A stretch of 58,626 nt of DNA from Cellulomonas avistercoris (GCF_014836445.1 NZ_JACSQV010000021.1:1-58626), one strand, 5' to 3'. Counted from the stretch's first letter, positions 15,843 through 24,894 are shown. Notes: generated from the sequence alone by a model not told the origin. Numbers and translations are program-made.

Positions 15843-17189
15843 TCACCCCTCGGCCGTCCCGCGCGCCACCGCCGACGCGCGCGACGACTTGCGCGTCAGC
15901 AGGTGCAGCACGACACCGACCGCCAGCAGCACGCCCGCGAGCGCCCAGTGCTGCGGCTCCTGCCGCGTGAGCAGGACGAGGCACGACAGGACGGCGAGGA
16001 CGGGCACGAACGTCGGGGCCTGGAAGTGCGGGTGCTCGACGCGGTCGCGCCGCAGCACCAGCACGGCGACGTTGGTCGAGAGGAAGACGAACAGCAGCAG
16101 CAGCACGACGGTCGACGCGAGGTCGACGAGCTCACCGGTGACCGCGAGCAGGATCGCGACGAGCGTCGTCACGACGATCGCGACGCCGGGCGTGCGGCGC
16201 TCGGGCAGCACGCGCGCGAGCGGCCCGGGCAGCAGCCCGCGCTCGGCCATGCCGTACGCGAGGCGGCTCGCCATGATCATCGTCAGCAGCGCGCCGTTGG
16301 CCACCGCGATGAGCGCGACGACCGCGAACACCTGCGGCGGGACGACGCCCGCGACCTTCACCACCTCGAGCAGCGGCCCGGTGGACTCCGCGAGCTCCTC
16401 GGGTGCGACGACGGCCGGCGCGACGAACCCCAGCAGCAGGTACACGACGCCCGCGGTGAGCAGCGACCCGAACAGCGCGCGGGGGTAGACGCGCGAGACG
16501 TCCGTGATCTCCTCGGCCAGGTTCGCCGACGTCTCGAACCCGACGAACGAGTAGTACGCGATGAGCGCGGACGCGAGCACCGCGGTGGCCACGCCGGTCT
16601 CGGCGGGCGGCGCGAACGCCCCGCTCAGGTCGGCGTCGCCGCGGCCGATCACCCAGGCGCCCAGCAGGATGACGACGACGAGCCCGGTCGTCTCGATGAG
16701 GGTCATGACGATGTTGGCGCGCAGCGACTCCTTGATGCCCCACGCGTTGATGAGCGCGACGAGCACGAGGAACACCACGGCCGCGGGCACCTGCGGCACG
16801 TCGAGGAACGCGGCCAGGTACTCCCCGGTGAACGCGAGCGACAGCCCGGCGGCGCTGACGACGCCCGCGGACAGCATGCAGAACCCGACGAGGAACGCGA
16901 CGAGCGGGCTGCGGTACGCCTTCTCGGCGAACACGGCGGACCCGCCGGCCTTGGGGTACTTGGTGACGAGCTCGGCGTAGGAGAACGCCGTGAGCAGCGC
17001 CATGACGAGCGCGATCCCGAACGCCAGCCACACGAGCCCGCCGGCCTGCCCGGCCATCTCGCCGATCAGCGCGTACACCCCGGCGCCCAGCACGTCGCCC
17101 AGGATGAACAGGAACAGCAGCGGGCCCGTGATCGCCCGGCGCAGCGTGGGAGCGCCTGCGGTCACCTCGTCCGTCGTCTCGCCGGTCAC
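15843..17189 (-). CDS. APC-superfamily amino-acid permease
   Basis: GTG start at 17189 inside a GTGA overlap with the upstream permease stop; longer in-frame extensions would run through that gene. 448 residues, about 12 membrane helices. LFILGDVLGAGVYALIGEMAG near the N terminus is the APC first-helix glycine motif, and LIAYYSFVGFETSANLAEE is the family helix 6 region. The C-terminal tail is basic. Likely a proton-coupled amino-acid importer; no substrate can be assigned. It is translated together with the gene above, giving two permeases from one message. Confidence 0.88.
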   Translation of the reverse strand: MTGETTDEVTAGAPTLRRAITGPLLFLFILGDVLGAGVYALIGEMAGQAGGLVWLAFGIALVMALLTAFSYAELVTKYPKAGGSAVFAEKAYRSPLVAFLVGFCMLSAGVVSAAGLSLAFTGEYLAAFLDVPQVPAAVVFLVLVALINAWGIKESLRANIVMTLIETTGLVVVILLGAWVIGRGDADLSGAFAPPAETGVATAVLASALIAYYSFVGFETSANLAEEITDVSRVYPRALFGSLLTAGVVYLLLGFVAPAVVAPEELAESTGPLLEVVKVAGVVPPQVFAVVALIAVANGALLTMIMASRLAYGMAERGLLPGPLARVLPERRTPGVAIVVTTLVAILLAVTGELVDLASTVVLLLLFVFLSTNVAVLVLRRDRVEHPHFQAPTFVPVLAVLSCLVLLTRQEPQHWALAGVLLAVGVVLHLLTRKSSRASAVARGTAEG

Positions 17190-18631
17190 GCGCCCGATTC
17201 TGCGGCAGGCCCTCCCGACGCGCGCGCCGAACGCCGCCGCAGGGCCTGCGACACGACGTAGATCCCCACCACGACGGCCACGAGCCCGGCCGTCGCGGCG
17301 AGCTGGGCGCGCGCCGCGTCGTCGGTGAGCATGAGCACGACGACCCCCGCGAGCGCGACGAGCGTCGCCCACGTCAGCCACGGGTAGCCCCACATGCGCA
17401 GCGGCAGCCCGGCGGGACCGGCGGCCGCCTCCAGGCGGGGCCGCAGCCGCAGCTGCGACACGGCGACCAGCACCCACACGACCAGCAGGGACGCACCGGC
17501 GGCGTTGAGCAGGATGCCGAGCAGCGCGTCGGGCAGCAGCCAGTTGAGCGCGACGGCGACGAGCCCGAGGACGACGGAGACGAGCACGGCGACCCACGGC
17601 ACGTCGCGCCGCGACACGCGCCGCAGCGCACGCGGCCCGTCGCCGCGCCCGGCCAGGGAGTACGCCATGCGGGACGTCGCGTAGATGTTGGCGTTGAACG
17701 CGGACAGCAGCGCCAGGACGACGACGACCTCCATGAGGCGCGCGGCCCCCGGCAGCCCGGCCAGCTCGAGCACGGCGACGAACGGCCCGTCGACCAGCTG
17801 CGGGGCGTCCCACGGCAGGACGAGCACCATGACGCCCACGGCGCCGACGTAGAACAGCAGGATCCGCCACACGATCGACCGGGTCGCGCGCGCGACGGCC
17901 CGCTGCGGGTCGCGCGCCTCGGCGGACGCGATGGTGACGATCTCGATGCCCCCGAACGCGAAGACCACGACGAGCAGCCCGGCGGCGATCCCGCCCAGTC
18001 CCGTCGGCGCGAAGCCGCCGTGCCCCAGCAGGTTCGACGTCCCGACGGGGTCGGTGCCCGGCAGCCACCCGAGGGCCAGCGCGACGCCGACGACGAGGAA
18101 ACCGACGATCGCGACGACCTTGACGAGCGCGAACCAGAACTCGAACTCGCCGAACTGCCGGACCCCGACGAGGTTCACGACGGCGAACAGGGCGACGGCC
18201 GCGAGCGCGACGCCCCACTGCGGCACGCCGGGCACCCACCCGGTGACGATGCGCGCGACGCCCGTGATCTCGACGCCCAGCACCATGACGAGCGTGAACC
18301 AGTAGACCCAGCCGAGCGTGAACCCGGCCCAGCGGCCCAGCGCGCGCTCGGCGTACACGGAGAACGACCCGCTCGCGGGGACGGCCGACGCCATCTCGGC
18401 GAGCATGCGCATGACGAGCACGACGAGCAGCCCGGCGACGGCGTACGACACGAGCACGGCCGGCCCGGCCACGGCGATCCCGACCCCGCTGCCGAGGAAC
18501 AGGCCCGCGCCGATGGCCGACCCCAGGCCCATCATCGTCAGGTGCCGCGCGCGCAGGCCGTGACCGAGGGCGCGGTCGGGGTCGGGTGTGCCGTCGGCGC
18601 CCCGGGTGGGCCGGTCGACTGCTGAGGACAT
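17186..18631 (-). CDS. AAT-family amino-acid permease (APC superfamily)
   Basis: ATG at 18631 with AGGAG ten bases upstream; 481 residues, 12 predicted helices. GHGLRARHLTMMGLGSAIGA followed by GLFLGSG is the AAT-family opening (GabP, AroP, LysP). GGIEIVTIASAEARDPQRAV is the helix 6/loop signature, and FNANIYATSRM is helix 8. Expected role is proton-symport uptake of an amino acid. First gene of a two-permease operon, divergent from the nhaC-arcD-arcA operon, which suggests shared control of amino-acid metabolism. Confidence 0.9.
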   Translation of the reverse strand: MSSAVDRPTRGADGTPDPDRALGHGLRARHLTMMGLGSAIGAGLFLGSGVGIAVAGPAVLVSYAVAGLLVVLVMRMLAEMASAVPASGSFSVYAERALGRWAGFTLGWVYWFTLVMVLGVEITGVARIVTGWVPGVPQWGVALAAVALFAVVNLVGVRQFGEFEFWFALVKVVAIVGFLVVGVALALGWLPGTDPVGTSNLLGHGGFAPTGLGGIAAGLLVVVFAFGGIEIVTIASAEARDPQRAVARATRSIVWRILLFYVGAVGVMVLVLPWDAPQLVDGPFVAVLELAGLPGAARLMEVVVVLALLSAFNANIYATSRMAYSLAGRGDGPRALRRVSRRDVPWVAVLVSVVLGLVAVALNWLLPDALLGILLNAAGASLLVVWVLVAVSQLRLRPRLEAAAGPAGLPLRMWGYPWLTWATLVALAGVVVLMLTDDAARAQLAATAGLVAVVVGIYVVSQALRRRSARASGGPAAESGA

Positions 18632-18770
18632 GCGGGTTCGGCTCCTGTGCGGTGGGGACGACCGGTCGGCCGTCGGCAGCACACGCTAGCCGCCCGGACT
18701 GAGCACCCTGCGGGCACGTGGTCCCCCCACCACCGAGTGCCCACCTCCCCCGAGGACCGGCGCCGAACGA

Positions 18771-18819
18771 GACCGGCCTGAGTCGTCGTCCCGCGCCGTG
18801 AAGACGACTCAGGCCGGTC
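18771..18819. repeat. perfect 17-bp inverted repeat in a divergent spacer
   Basis: GACCGGCCTGAGTCGTC (18771-18787) and GACGACTCAGGCCGGTC (18803-18819) pair perfectly around a 15-base loop. It has terminator strength, yet both neighbouring genes run away from it (starts at 18631 and 18961), so no annotated gene ends here. It could terminate an unseen small RNA or leader transcript, or be a regulatory palindrome. The rest of the 18632-18960 spacer holds only promoter elements as far as I can see. Confidence 0.8.
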
Positions 18820-18902
18820 CCGGCGAGGTCACGTCCCGGACGACCCGCCGGCCGCGGCACCGGGCGCGCGTCCTGTCTGTTCCGTCGGGAACCTCCGGGC
18901 TC

Positions 18903-18908
18903 TAGTGT
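18903..18908 (+). promoter_or_regulatory. candidate -10 box of the nhaC-arcD-arcA operon
   Basis: TAGTGT fits the actinobacterial TANNNT -10 consensus. It would start a message with a leader of about 45 bases that includes GAGGGGG just before the TTG start at 18961. No clear -35 is seen. Confidence 0.4.
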
Positions 18909-18960
18909 GATGAGGGTCGAGCCGCGTCCCGGTGTGGGGACGCGGGCCTGAGGGGGCGCG

Positions 18961-20430
18961 TTGAGCGAACCGGCAGAGCTACCCGTCCGACCACCCACGC
19001 TCACCGACGCCCTCATCCCCCTCGGCGCCCTGGCCCTGCTCATCGCCGGGTCGCTCGCGCTGTTCGGCCTGGACGCGCTGGACGGACCGATCCAGGTGGC
19101 ACTGGTCCTGGCGTGCGCGGTCGCGGCGCTCGTCGCGCTGCGCAACGGCCACACGTTCACCGCGATCCAGGCGGCGGGCCGCGGTGCGCTGGCGTCGGTG
19201 ACGAGCGCGGTGTTCATCCTGCTGGCCGTCGGCGCGCTCATCGGCGTGTGGAACCTGTCGGGGACCATCCCGACGCTCGTCTACTACGGCCTGCAGGTGC
19301 TGTCCCCCGGGTGGTTCTACGCCGCGGCGGCGCTCATCTGCGGTGCGGTCGCGCTGAGCATCGGCAGCTCGTGGACGACGGTCGCGACGATCGGCGTCGG
19401 GCTGGTGGGCATCGCGACGCTGCTGGAGGTGTCGCCCGCGATCACCGCGGGGGCCGTGATCTCCGGGGCGTACCTGGGCGACAAGCTGTCCCCGCTGTCG
19501 GAGACGACGATCCTCACGGCGCAGATCGCGGACGTCGAGGTGCACGAGCACATCAAGCGGCAGGTGTGGACGTCGGTGCCGGCGTTCGTGCTCGCGTTCG
19601 TCGTGCTGCTCGTCATCGGCCTGGTCCAGCCCACGGCCGGCGGCGACGCGACGTCCTCGGACCTGGCCGAGCTCGGAGAGATCTACCGCATCACCCCGCT
19701 GGCGCTGCTGCCGGTCGTGGTGCTGGGCGTGCTGTCGGCGCGCAAGGTCCCGGCGTCGCTCGCCCTGCTGGCCTCGACGCTGTTCGCCGGGGTCCTCGGC
19801 GCGTTCCTGCAGCCGGACGTGTACCGCGACTTCGTCACCGGGGCCGGCAACATCGTCGCCGAGGCGGTGCAGGCCGTGTGGCTGGCGATGGCCAACGGCT
19901 TCGACATCGACTCGGGGGTCGCGGACGTCGACCGGCTGCTGTCGCGCGGCGGCATGGACTCGATGCTGCTGACGATCTGGCTGATCCTCGGCGCGGTGAC
20001 GTTCGGGGCGATGCTCGAGGAGTTCGGGCTGATCAACCGGCTGGTCGTGCCGATGATCGACCGTGCGCGCAGCAACGGGCAGCTGTTCCTCACGGTGTTC
20101 GGCTGCGGGTTCGGCCTCAACGTCGTCGCGGGCGACCAGTACATCGCGCTGGTCCTGCCGGGCCGTATCTTCCGTGCCGAGTTCGAGAAGCGCGGCCTGG
20201 CGCCGACGAACCTGTCGCGGCTCGCCGCCGACAGCGCGACGGTCACCTCCCCGCTCGTGCCGTGGAACTCGTGCGGCGCGTTCATGGGCGCCACCCTCGG
20301 TGTCTCGACCCTGCTGTACGCGCCCTACGCGATCTTCTGCTGGGCGAGCCCGCTGCTGAGCGTGCTGTACGGCTTCACCGGGTTCCGCATCGAGAGGACG
20401 TCACCCGCCCCGACGATGGAGGACGCATGA
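18961..20430 (+). CDS. nhaC: NhaC-family Na+/H+ antiporter
   Basis: TTG start with GAGGGGG upstream; 489 residues, 11-12 membrane helices. ALSIGSSWTTVATIGVGLVG is the NhaC core motif, and ISGAYLGDKLSPLSETTILT is the conserved ion-binding region. It exchanges Na+ (or, in relatives such as MleN, Na+ plus an organic acid) for protons at the membrane. First gene of an operon with an arginine:ornithine antiporter and arginine deiminase (4-base overlap with the next gene), suggesting a role in pH homeostasis coupled to ammonia production. Confidence 0.9.
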   Translation: MSEPAELPVRPPTLTDALIPLGALALLIAGSLALFGLDALDGPIQVALVLACAVAALVALRNGHTFTAIQAAGRGALASVTSAVFILLAVGALIGVWNLSGTIPTLVYYGLQVLSPGWFYAAAALICGAVALSIGSSWTTVATIGVGLVGIATLLEVSPAITAGAVISGAYLGDKLSPLSETTILTAQIADVEVHEHIKRQVWTSVPAFVLAFVVLLVIGLVQPTAGGDATSSDLAELGEIYRITPLALLPVVVLGVLSARKVPASLALLASTLFAGVLGAFLQPDVYRDFVTGAGNIVAEAVQAVWLAMANGFDIDSGVADVDRLLSRGGMDSMLLTIWLILGAVTFGAMLEEFGLINRLVVPMIDRARSNGQLFLTVFGCGFGLNVVAGDQYIALVLPGRIFRAEFEKRGLAPTNLSRLAADSATVTSPLVPWNSCGAFMGATLGVSTLLYAPYAIFCWASPLLSVLYGFTGFRIERTSPAPTMEDA

Positions 20431-21878
20431 CCACGACTCAGAACCCGGCAGCACCCACCGCCGCCGCGGCGAAGATGAGCGTGCCGACCCTGACGGCGAT
20501 GGTCGTCGGCGGCATGGTCGGGGCCGGCGTGTTCTCGCTGCCCGCACGCTTCGGCGTCGCGACGGGTGTGCTCGGCGCGCTCATCGGGTGGGCCGTCGCC
20601 GGCGCGGGCATGCTCATGCTCGCGTTCGTCTTCCAGAACCTCGCGGTGCGCAAGCCGGACCTGGACTCGGGTGTCTTCATCTACGCCAAGGCCGGCTTTG
20701 GTGACTACGCGGGCTTCAGCTCCGCGATCGGGTTCTGGGCCTCGACGGTCGCGGGCAACGCCTTCTACTGGGTGTTCATCACCGCGACGCTCGGTGCGTT
20801 CCTCGACGAGTTCGGTGACGGGGACACGGTGCTGGCCGTGGCCGTGTCGACCGTCGGGGTGTGGCTGTTCCACTTCCTCGTGGCGCGCGGCGTGCGCGAC
20901 GCCGCCGTCATCAACCGCATCGTCACGGTGTTCAAGATCCTGCCGATCCTCACGTTCGTCGTCGTGCTGCTGTTCGCGTTCGACGCGCAGGTGTTCGCCG
21001 ACAACTTCTTCGCCTACGACGACCTGGGCACCCTGTCCGAGCAGGTCAAGAACACGATGATCATCACGACGTTCGTGTTCCTCGGCATCGAGGGCGCGAG
21101 CGTCTACTCGCGGTACGCCCGGCGCCGCGAGGACGTCGGACGCGCGACCGTCCTCGGGTTCCTGTCGGTCTTGTCGATCTTCGCGCTCGTGACGCTGTCG
21201 TCGTACGGCGTGCTGCCGCGCGCGACGATCGCCGGCGAGCGGCAGCCGTCGATGACCGGGGTGTTCGAGTCGGTCGTCGGGGCGTGGGGCGCGACGTTCA
21301 TCTCCGTCGCCGTGGTCGTGTCGGTGCTCGGGGCCTACCTGGCGTGGACCCTCATGGCGGCCGAGGTCATGTACCAGCCGGCCCGCAACGACGACCTGCC
21401 CGAGCTGCTCGGCCGCGAGAACCGGGCGGGCACCCCCATCACGGCGCTGGTGGTCACGTCGATCGCGGTGCAGGCGCTGCTCGTCGTCACGCTGTTCGTG
21501 TCCGACGCCCTGAACTTCATGCTCGACCTGTGCACGAGCCTCGCGCTCATCCCGTACTTCCTCGCCGCGGCGTACGCGCTGAAGATCGCACTCACCGGTG
21601 AGGGCTACGAGGGCGTCGACCCGCGCGTCCAGCGCAGGCACGCGATCATCGCGGGCGTCGCGACGGGCTACACGCTGTTCCTGTTCGTCGCCGCGGGCCT
21701 GGAGTTCCTGCTGCTGTCGACCGTGATCCTCGCGCCGCTGACCCTGCTGTACGTCAAGGCCCGCAGCGAGCACGGCAAGCGCCTGTTCACCCCGACCGAG
21801 GCGGTGCTGTGCGCCGTGATCGTCGTCGCCGCCGTCCTCGGGGTCCTCGGCCTCGCGACAGGCCGGATCGCGCTGTGA
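20427..21878 (+). CDS. arcD: arginine:ornithine antiporter (APC/APA family)
   Basis: ATG at 20427 in an ATGA overlap, with GGAGG just upstream; 483 residues, 12-13 helices. MVVGGMVGAGVFSLPARFGV is the basic-amino-acid/polyamine antiporter opening, and TTFVFLGIEGASVYSRYA is the helix 6 substrate region with the family Glu. Expected to take in arginine for ornithine (or citrulline) without energy cost. Followed 37 bases later by arginine deiminase, which supports the arcD assignment. A lysine or agmatine antiporter is the alternative. Confidence 0.87.
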   Translation: MTTTQNPAAPTAAAAKMSVPTLTAMVVGGMVGAGVFSLPARFGVATGVLGALIGWAVAGAGMLMLAFVFQNLAVRKPDLDSGVFIYAKAGFGDYAGFSSAIGFWASTVAGNAFYWVFITATLGAFLDEFGDGDTVLAVAVSTVGVWLFHFLVARGVRDAAVINRIVTVFKILPILTFVVVLLFAFDAQVFADNFFAYDDLGTLSEQVKNTMIITTFVFLGIEGASVYSRYARRREDVGRATVLGFLSVLSIFALVTLSSYGVLPRATIAGERQPSMTGVFESVVGAWGATFISVAVVVSVLGAYLAWTLMAAEVMYQPARNDDLPELLGRENRAGTPITALVVTSIAVQALLVVTLFVSDALNFMLDLCTSLALIPYFLAAAYALKIALTGEGYEGVDPRVQRRHAIIAGVATGYTLFLFVAAGLEFLLLSTVILAPLTLLYVKARSEHGKRLFTPTEAVLCAVIVVAAVLGVLGLATGRIAL

Positions 21879-21915
21879 GACCGCACCACCCACGTCACCC
21901 GACGGAAGGACGAGC

Positions 21916-23169
21916 ATGAGCCAGACCGTGTCCGCAGGCTACGGCGTCCACTCGGAGGTGGGCCGGCTCCGCAAGGTGATGGTCTGCCGCCCGGGGCTGG
22001 CGCACCGCCGGCTCACGCCGACCAACAGCGACGAGCTGCTGTTCGACGACGTGCTGTGGGTCGAGAACGCGCAGCGCGACCACGCGGACTTCGTCAACAA
22101 GCTGACGACCCGCGGCGTGGAGGTCGTCGAGCTGCACGACGTGCTCGCGCAGACCCTGCAGGTGCCCGGCGCCCGCGACTGGCTGCTGGACCGCAAGATC
22201 GTGCCGAACCGCGTCGGTCTGGGCCTGGTCGACAGCACCCGCACCTACCTCGAGGAGCTGGCGCCGGCACGCCTGGCGGAGCTGCTCATCGGCGGCCTGG
22301 CGACGATCGACCTGCCCCCCGAGCACCGCCCGCCCGCGATCGGCCTGGCCCGCGAGTCCACCGGCGCGCGCGAGTACCTCATGCCGCCGCTGCCCAACAC
22401 GCTCTACACGCGCGACACGACGTGCTGGCTGTACGGCGGCCTCACGCTCAACCCCCTGTACTGGCCGGCGCGGCACGACGAGACGCTCATCTACCAGGCG
22501 ATCTACCTGCACCACCCGGACTACGTCGGCTCGCGCGTCTGGTGGGGCGACCCCGGCAAGGAGTGGGGGCAGGCGACGTTCGAGGGCGGCGACATCATGC
22601 CCGTCGGCAACGGCGTGGTCCTCATGGGCATGAGCGAGCGGACGTCCCGGCAGGCGATCACGCAGGTCAGCGCCGCGCTGTTCGCGCAGGGGGCGGCCGA
22701 GCGCGTCGTGGTCGCCGGGATGCCGAAGCTGCGCGCGGCGATGCACCTCGACACGGTCTTCACGTTCGTCGACCGGGACGTCGTCACGCTCTACCCGACG
22801 ATCATGGACGCGGTGCACACGTTCACGCTGCTGCCGTCGGACGCGCGCCCGGGCTTCGACGTCGTCGACGAGGGGTCGGCCGCGTTCACCGACGTGGTGG
22901 CCCGCGCCATGGGCCTGGACGCGCTGCGGACCATCGACACCGGCGGCGACGTCTACGAGTCGGAGCGCCAGCAGTGGGACTCGGGCAACAACGCCGTCGC
23001 GCTCGAGCCGGGCGTCGTGTTCACCTACGACCGCAACACCCTGACCAACACGCTGCTGCGCAAGGCGGGCATCGAGGTCATCACGATCGTCGGCGCGGAG
23101 CTGGGGCGTGGCCGCGGCGGCGGGCACTGCATGACGTGCCCGATCGTCCGGGACCCGGTGGAGTGGTGA
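21916..23169 (+). CDS. arcA: arginine deiminase
   Basis: 417 residues, the usual length; GGAAGGA eight bases before the ATG. HSEVGRLRKVMVCRPGLAHR begins the fold, ANA-type loop residues and NTLYTRDTTCWLYGG follow, and the active-site GGGHCMTCP ends the protein with catalytic Cys405. It converts arginine to citrulline plus ammonia in the cytoplasm. The usual partners arcB (ornithine carbamoyltransferase) and arcC (carbamate kinase) are not downstream; VapBC follows instead. Without them the operon as seen would give ammonia but no ATP. Confidence 0.96.
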   Translation: MSQTVSAGYGVHSEVGRLRKVMVCRPGLAHRRLTPTNSDELLFDDVLWVENAQRDHADFVNKLTTRGVEVVELHDVLAQTLQVPGARDWLLDRKIVPNRVGLGLVDSTRTYLEELAPARLAELLIGGLATIDLPPEHRPPAIGLARESTGAREYLMPPLPNTLYTRDTTCWLYGGLTLNPLYWPARHDETLIYQAIYLHHPDYVGSRVWWGDPGKEWGQATFEGGDIMPVGNGVVLMGMSERTSRQAITQVSAALFAQGAAERVVVAGMPKLRAAMHLDTVFTFVDRDVVTLYPTIMDAVHTFTLLPSDARPGFDVVDEGSAAFTDVVARAMGLDALRTIDTGGDVYESERQQWDSGNNAVALEPGVVFTYDRNTLTNTLLRKAGIEVITIVGAELGRGRGGGHCMTCPIVRDPVEW

Positions 23170-23212
23170 GACGCGTCGCGGGCCCCCGCCGCCCGGGCCG
23201 GCGCCTGCACTT

Positions 23213-23233
23213 TGCATGCAGTCGCAGTAGTCT
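23213..23233 (+). promoter_or_regulatory. vapBC promoter with palindrome
   Basis: TAGTCT (23228-23233) lies six bases before the ATG at 23240, a leaderless layout. Just upstream is the perfect palindrome TGCATGCA (23213-23220), a candidate site for the ribbon-helix-helix antitoxin. Confidence 0.5.
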
Positions 23234-23239
23234 GACGGC

Positions 23240-23473
23240 ATGAGCGTGTCCCTCACCGTCCGCGACGTGCCCGACGACGTCCGCGACGAGCTCGCCGCGC
23301 GCGCCGCGCGCAGCGGCCGGTCCCTGCAGGAGTACCTGCGCGCGACGCTGACCGAGCTCGCGGCCCGGCCGACGGCGGCCGACGCCGTCGCGCAGGCCCG
23401 CGGCCGTGCGCTCGGGTACCCGGACGTCAGCGCCGAGCAGATCCTCGACGACCTCGACGCCGGGCGGCGGTGA
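23240..23473 (+). CDS. vapB: VapB-family antitoxin (ribbon-helix-helix)
   Basis: 77 residues. SLTVRDVPDDVRDELAARAARSGRSLQEYLR is a FitA/VapB-type ribbon-helix-helix: one DNA-contacting strand (SVSLTV) and two helices. The acidic C terminus (SAEQILDDLDAG) is the usual toxin-blocking tail. It overlaps the toxin gene by four bases (GTGA). It should bind VapC and repress its own promoter. Confidence 0.92.
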   Translation: MSVSLTVRDVPDDVRDELAARAARSGRSLQEYLRATLTELAARPTAADAVAQARGRALGYPDVSAEQILDDLDAGRR

Positions 23474-23868
23474 CCACCGCCCTGGTCGTGGACGCGTCAG
23501 CCGTCCTGGCGGTGCTCATCGACCCCGGCCCCCGGGGTGAGCAGGCCGCGACCCACATGTCGGGCGCCCAGCTGGCCGCGCCCGACCTGCTCGGCTACGA
23601 GGTCCTCAACGTGCTGCGCCGACGCCGGGCGGCGGGGCGGCTCACCGCGAACCAGGCGGCGCTCGCCGTGCGCACGTGGTCGGACCTGCCGGTCGACCTC
23701 TGGCCTCTCGCCCCGCTCCAGCCCGACGTGTGGCGACTCACGCACAACCTCTCGGCCTACGACGCCGCCTACGTGGCTCTCGCCGGCCACCTCGGCGCAC
23801 CGCTGCTCACGGGCGACCGCCGTCTCGCCGGGGCACCGAGCCTGACCTGCGAGGTCGTCACGATCTGA
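23470..23868 (+). CDS. vapC: VapC-family PIN-domain toxin
   Basis: GTG start in the VapB stop; 132 residues, standard PIN length. The acidic active-site residues are visible: D8 (VVDASAV), E in LLGYEVLNVL, D in YDAAYVALA and D in LLTGDRRLA. It is expected to be an Mg2+-dependent ribonuclease against tRNA or rRNA, blocked by the upstream VapB. It is intact, and the locus stands alone downstream of the arginine operon. Confidence 0.93.
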   Translation: MTTALVVDASAVLAVLIDPGPRGEQAATHMSGAQLAAPDLLGYEVLNVLRRRRAAGRLTANQAALAVRTWSDLPVDLWPLAPLQPDVWRLTHNLSAYDAAYVALAGHLGAPLLTGDRRLAGAPSLTCEVVTI

Positions 23869-23902
23869 TGCGCCCCCGCGGGTACGACCTGCGGTGCGGC
23901 CG

Positions 23903-24079
23903 TCAGGGTCTCGGGTCGTCGCCCGTCGGGTCCGACGGGTACAGGCGGCGGGTGCCCGTGTCCTGGTTGTCACCGGGCGGCGGCTGCGTGTCCGGGCCGG
24001 TGGCGCCGGGCAGCGGCTGGTTCTCCGGGTCCTGGGTCTCGGGCCGCTGGGATGCCGGGTGGACGGTGTCCTCGCTCAT
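23903..24079 (-). CDS. small Pro/Asp-rich hypothetical protein
   Basis: 58 residues from the ATG at 24079, with GGGTGG upstream. Composition is rich in Pro, Asp, Gln and Gly (PETQDPENQPLPGATGPDTQ) and likely disordered; no domain is recognised. Codon third positions are G/C rich as in neighbours. Small proteins of this composition are common in actinobacteria, but it could be a chance frame. It follows the sodC terminator on the same strand. Confidence 0.4.
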   Translation of the reverse strand: MSEDTVHPASQRPETQDPENQPLPGATGPDTQPPPGDNQDTGTRRLYPSDPTGDDPRP

Positions 24080-24103
24080 GGGTCCACCCTGCGACGGCCG
24101 TCC

Positions 24104-24133
24104 GGGCCCCGCCACCCGAGGGCGGCGGGGCCC
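24104..24133 (-). terminator. stem-loop terminator after sodC
   Basis: GGGCCCCGCC (24104-24113) and GGCGGGGCCC (24124-24133) form a perfect 10-bp stem with a 10-base loop, 30 bases past the sodC stop on the minus strand. Confidence 0.65.
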
Positions 24134-24163
24134 GACGACGGCGCCCCGCGGCTGCGGGGTGCG

Positions 24164-24796
24164 TCAGCCGCCGACGACCCCGCACGCGATGCGGTCACCG
24201 GAGTCACCGGTCTTGAGCGTGTCCGCGTCCGGGCCGTTCGGCGCGTAGCGCTCGGGGATGTTGGCGAAGTTGTCCGGGCCGGCGTGGACCATGACCGCGG
24301 TGCCGTCGTCGTCCATGAGCTCCTCGAGCGTGACGGCGTCGGTGCTCGCGGTCAGGCGTCCCGCACCCGTGGAGTCGACGAGCAGCGACGGCAGGTCGCC
24401 CTCGTGCGCGCCGTGGTCCGCCATGTCGGCGCCGACGTGGCCGCCGGCGGACAGGAAGTCGCCGACCTTCGTCGGGTCGGTCGGGTCCGGGCTGTCCGGC
24501 TCGCACACGCCGATCGCGTGCAGGTGGAAGCCGTGGAAGCCCGGCGGCAGGTCACCGGCCGCGACCTCGATCTCCAGCGCGCCGTCCTCGTCGTCGAGCC
24601 ACACCGTGCCGACCTCACCACCGTCCGGGTCGACGAGCACCACCTCGGTGCCCTCGTCGTCCTCGGTCATGGCCGGCGTGGTCGCCTCCTGCTGGTTCAT
24701 CACCGGGTCGTCCTGCTCCTGCCCGGACGCGGTGCAGGCCGTCAGTGCCGCGGCCGCGGCGACGGCGACGGTCGCCACCCTGAGAGTCCCTCGCAT
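24164..24796 (-). CDS. sodC: Cu/Zn superoxide dismutase, lipoprotein
   Basis: ATG at 24796 with GAGGGGG upstream; 210 residues. A lipoprotein signal (AAAALTACTASG, lipobox Cys about residue 21) puts it on the outer face of the membrane. The SOD core has HGFHLH (copper His pair), GGHVGADMADHGAHEGDLP (bridging and zinc ligands) and VMVHAG. The disulfide partners are GVCEP and RIACGVVGG. It removes external superoxide. It stands alone with its own terminator. An acidic linker (EDDEGTE) separates the lipid anchor from the domain. Confidence 0.94.
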   Translation of the reverse strand: MRGTLRVATVAVAAAAALTACTASGQEQDDPVMNQQEATTPAMTEDDEGTEVVLVDPDGGEVGTVWLDDEDGALEIEVAAGDLPPGFHGFHLHAIGVCEPDSPDPTDPTKVGDFLSAGGHVGADMADHGAHEGDLPSLLVDSTGAGRLTASTDAVTLEELMDDDGTAVMVHAGPDNFANIPERYAPNGPDADTLKTGDSGDRIACGVVGG

Positions 24797-24894
24797 CGTG
24801 CCCCCTCGATGTCGGTGCTCGGTCGTCTCTCCACGGTACGAAGAGGCCGGGGCGGGCGCCCGGCGAGCGACCGCGCCGCCCGGCGTCCCGCACG

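Noticed and set aside
17190..19268. Minus-strand open frame fused upstream of the APC permease at 15843-17189
   Set aside because: It overlaps the AAT permease in another frame. The GTG at 17189 in a GTGA overlap gives a normal-length permease.
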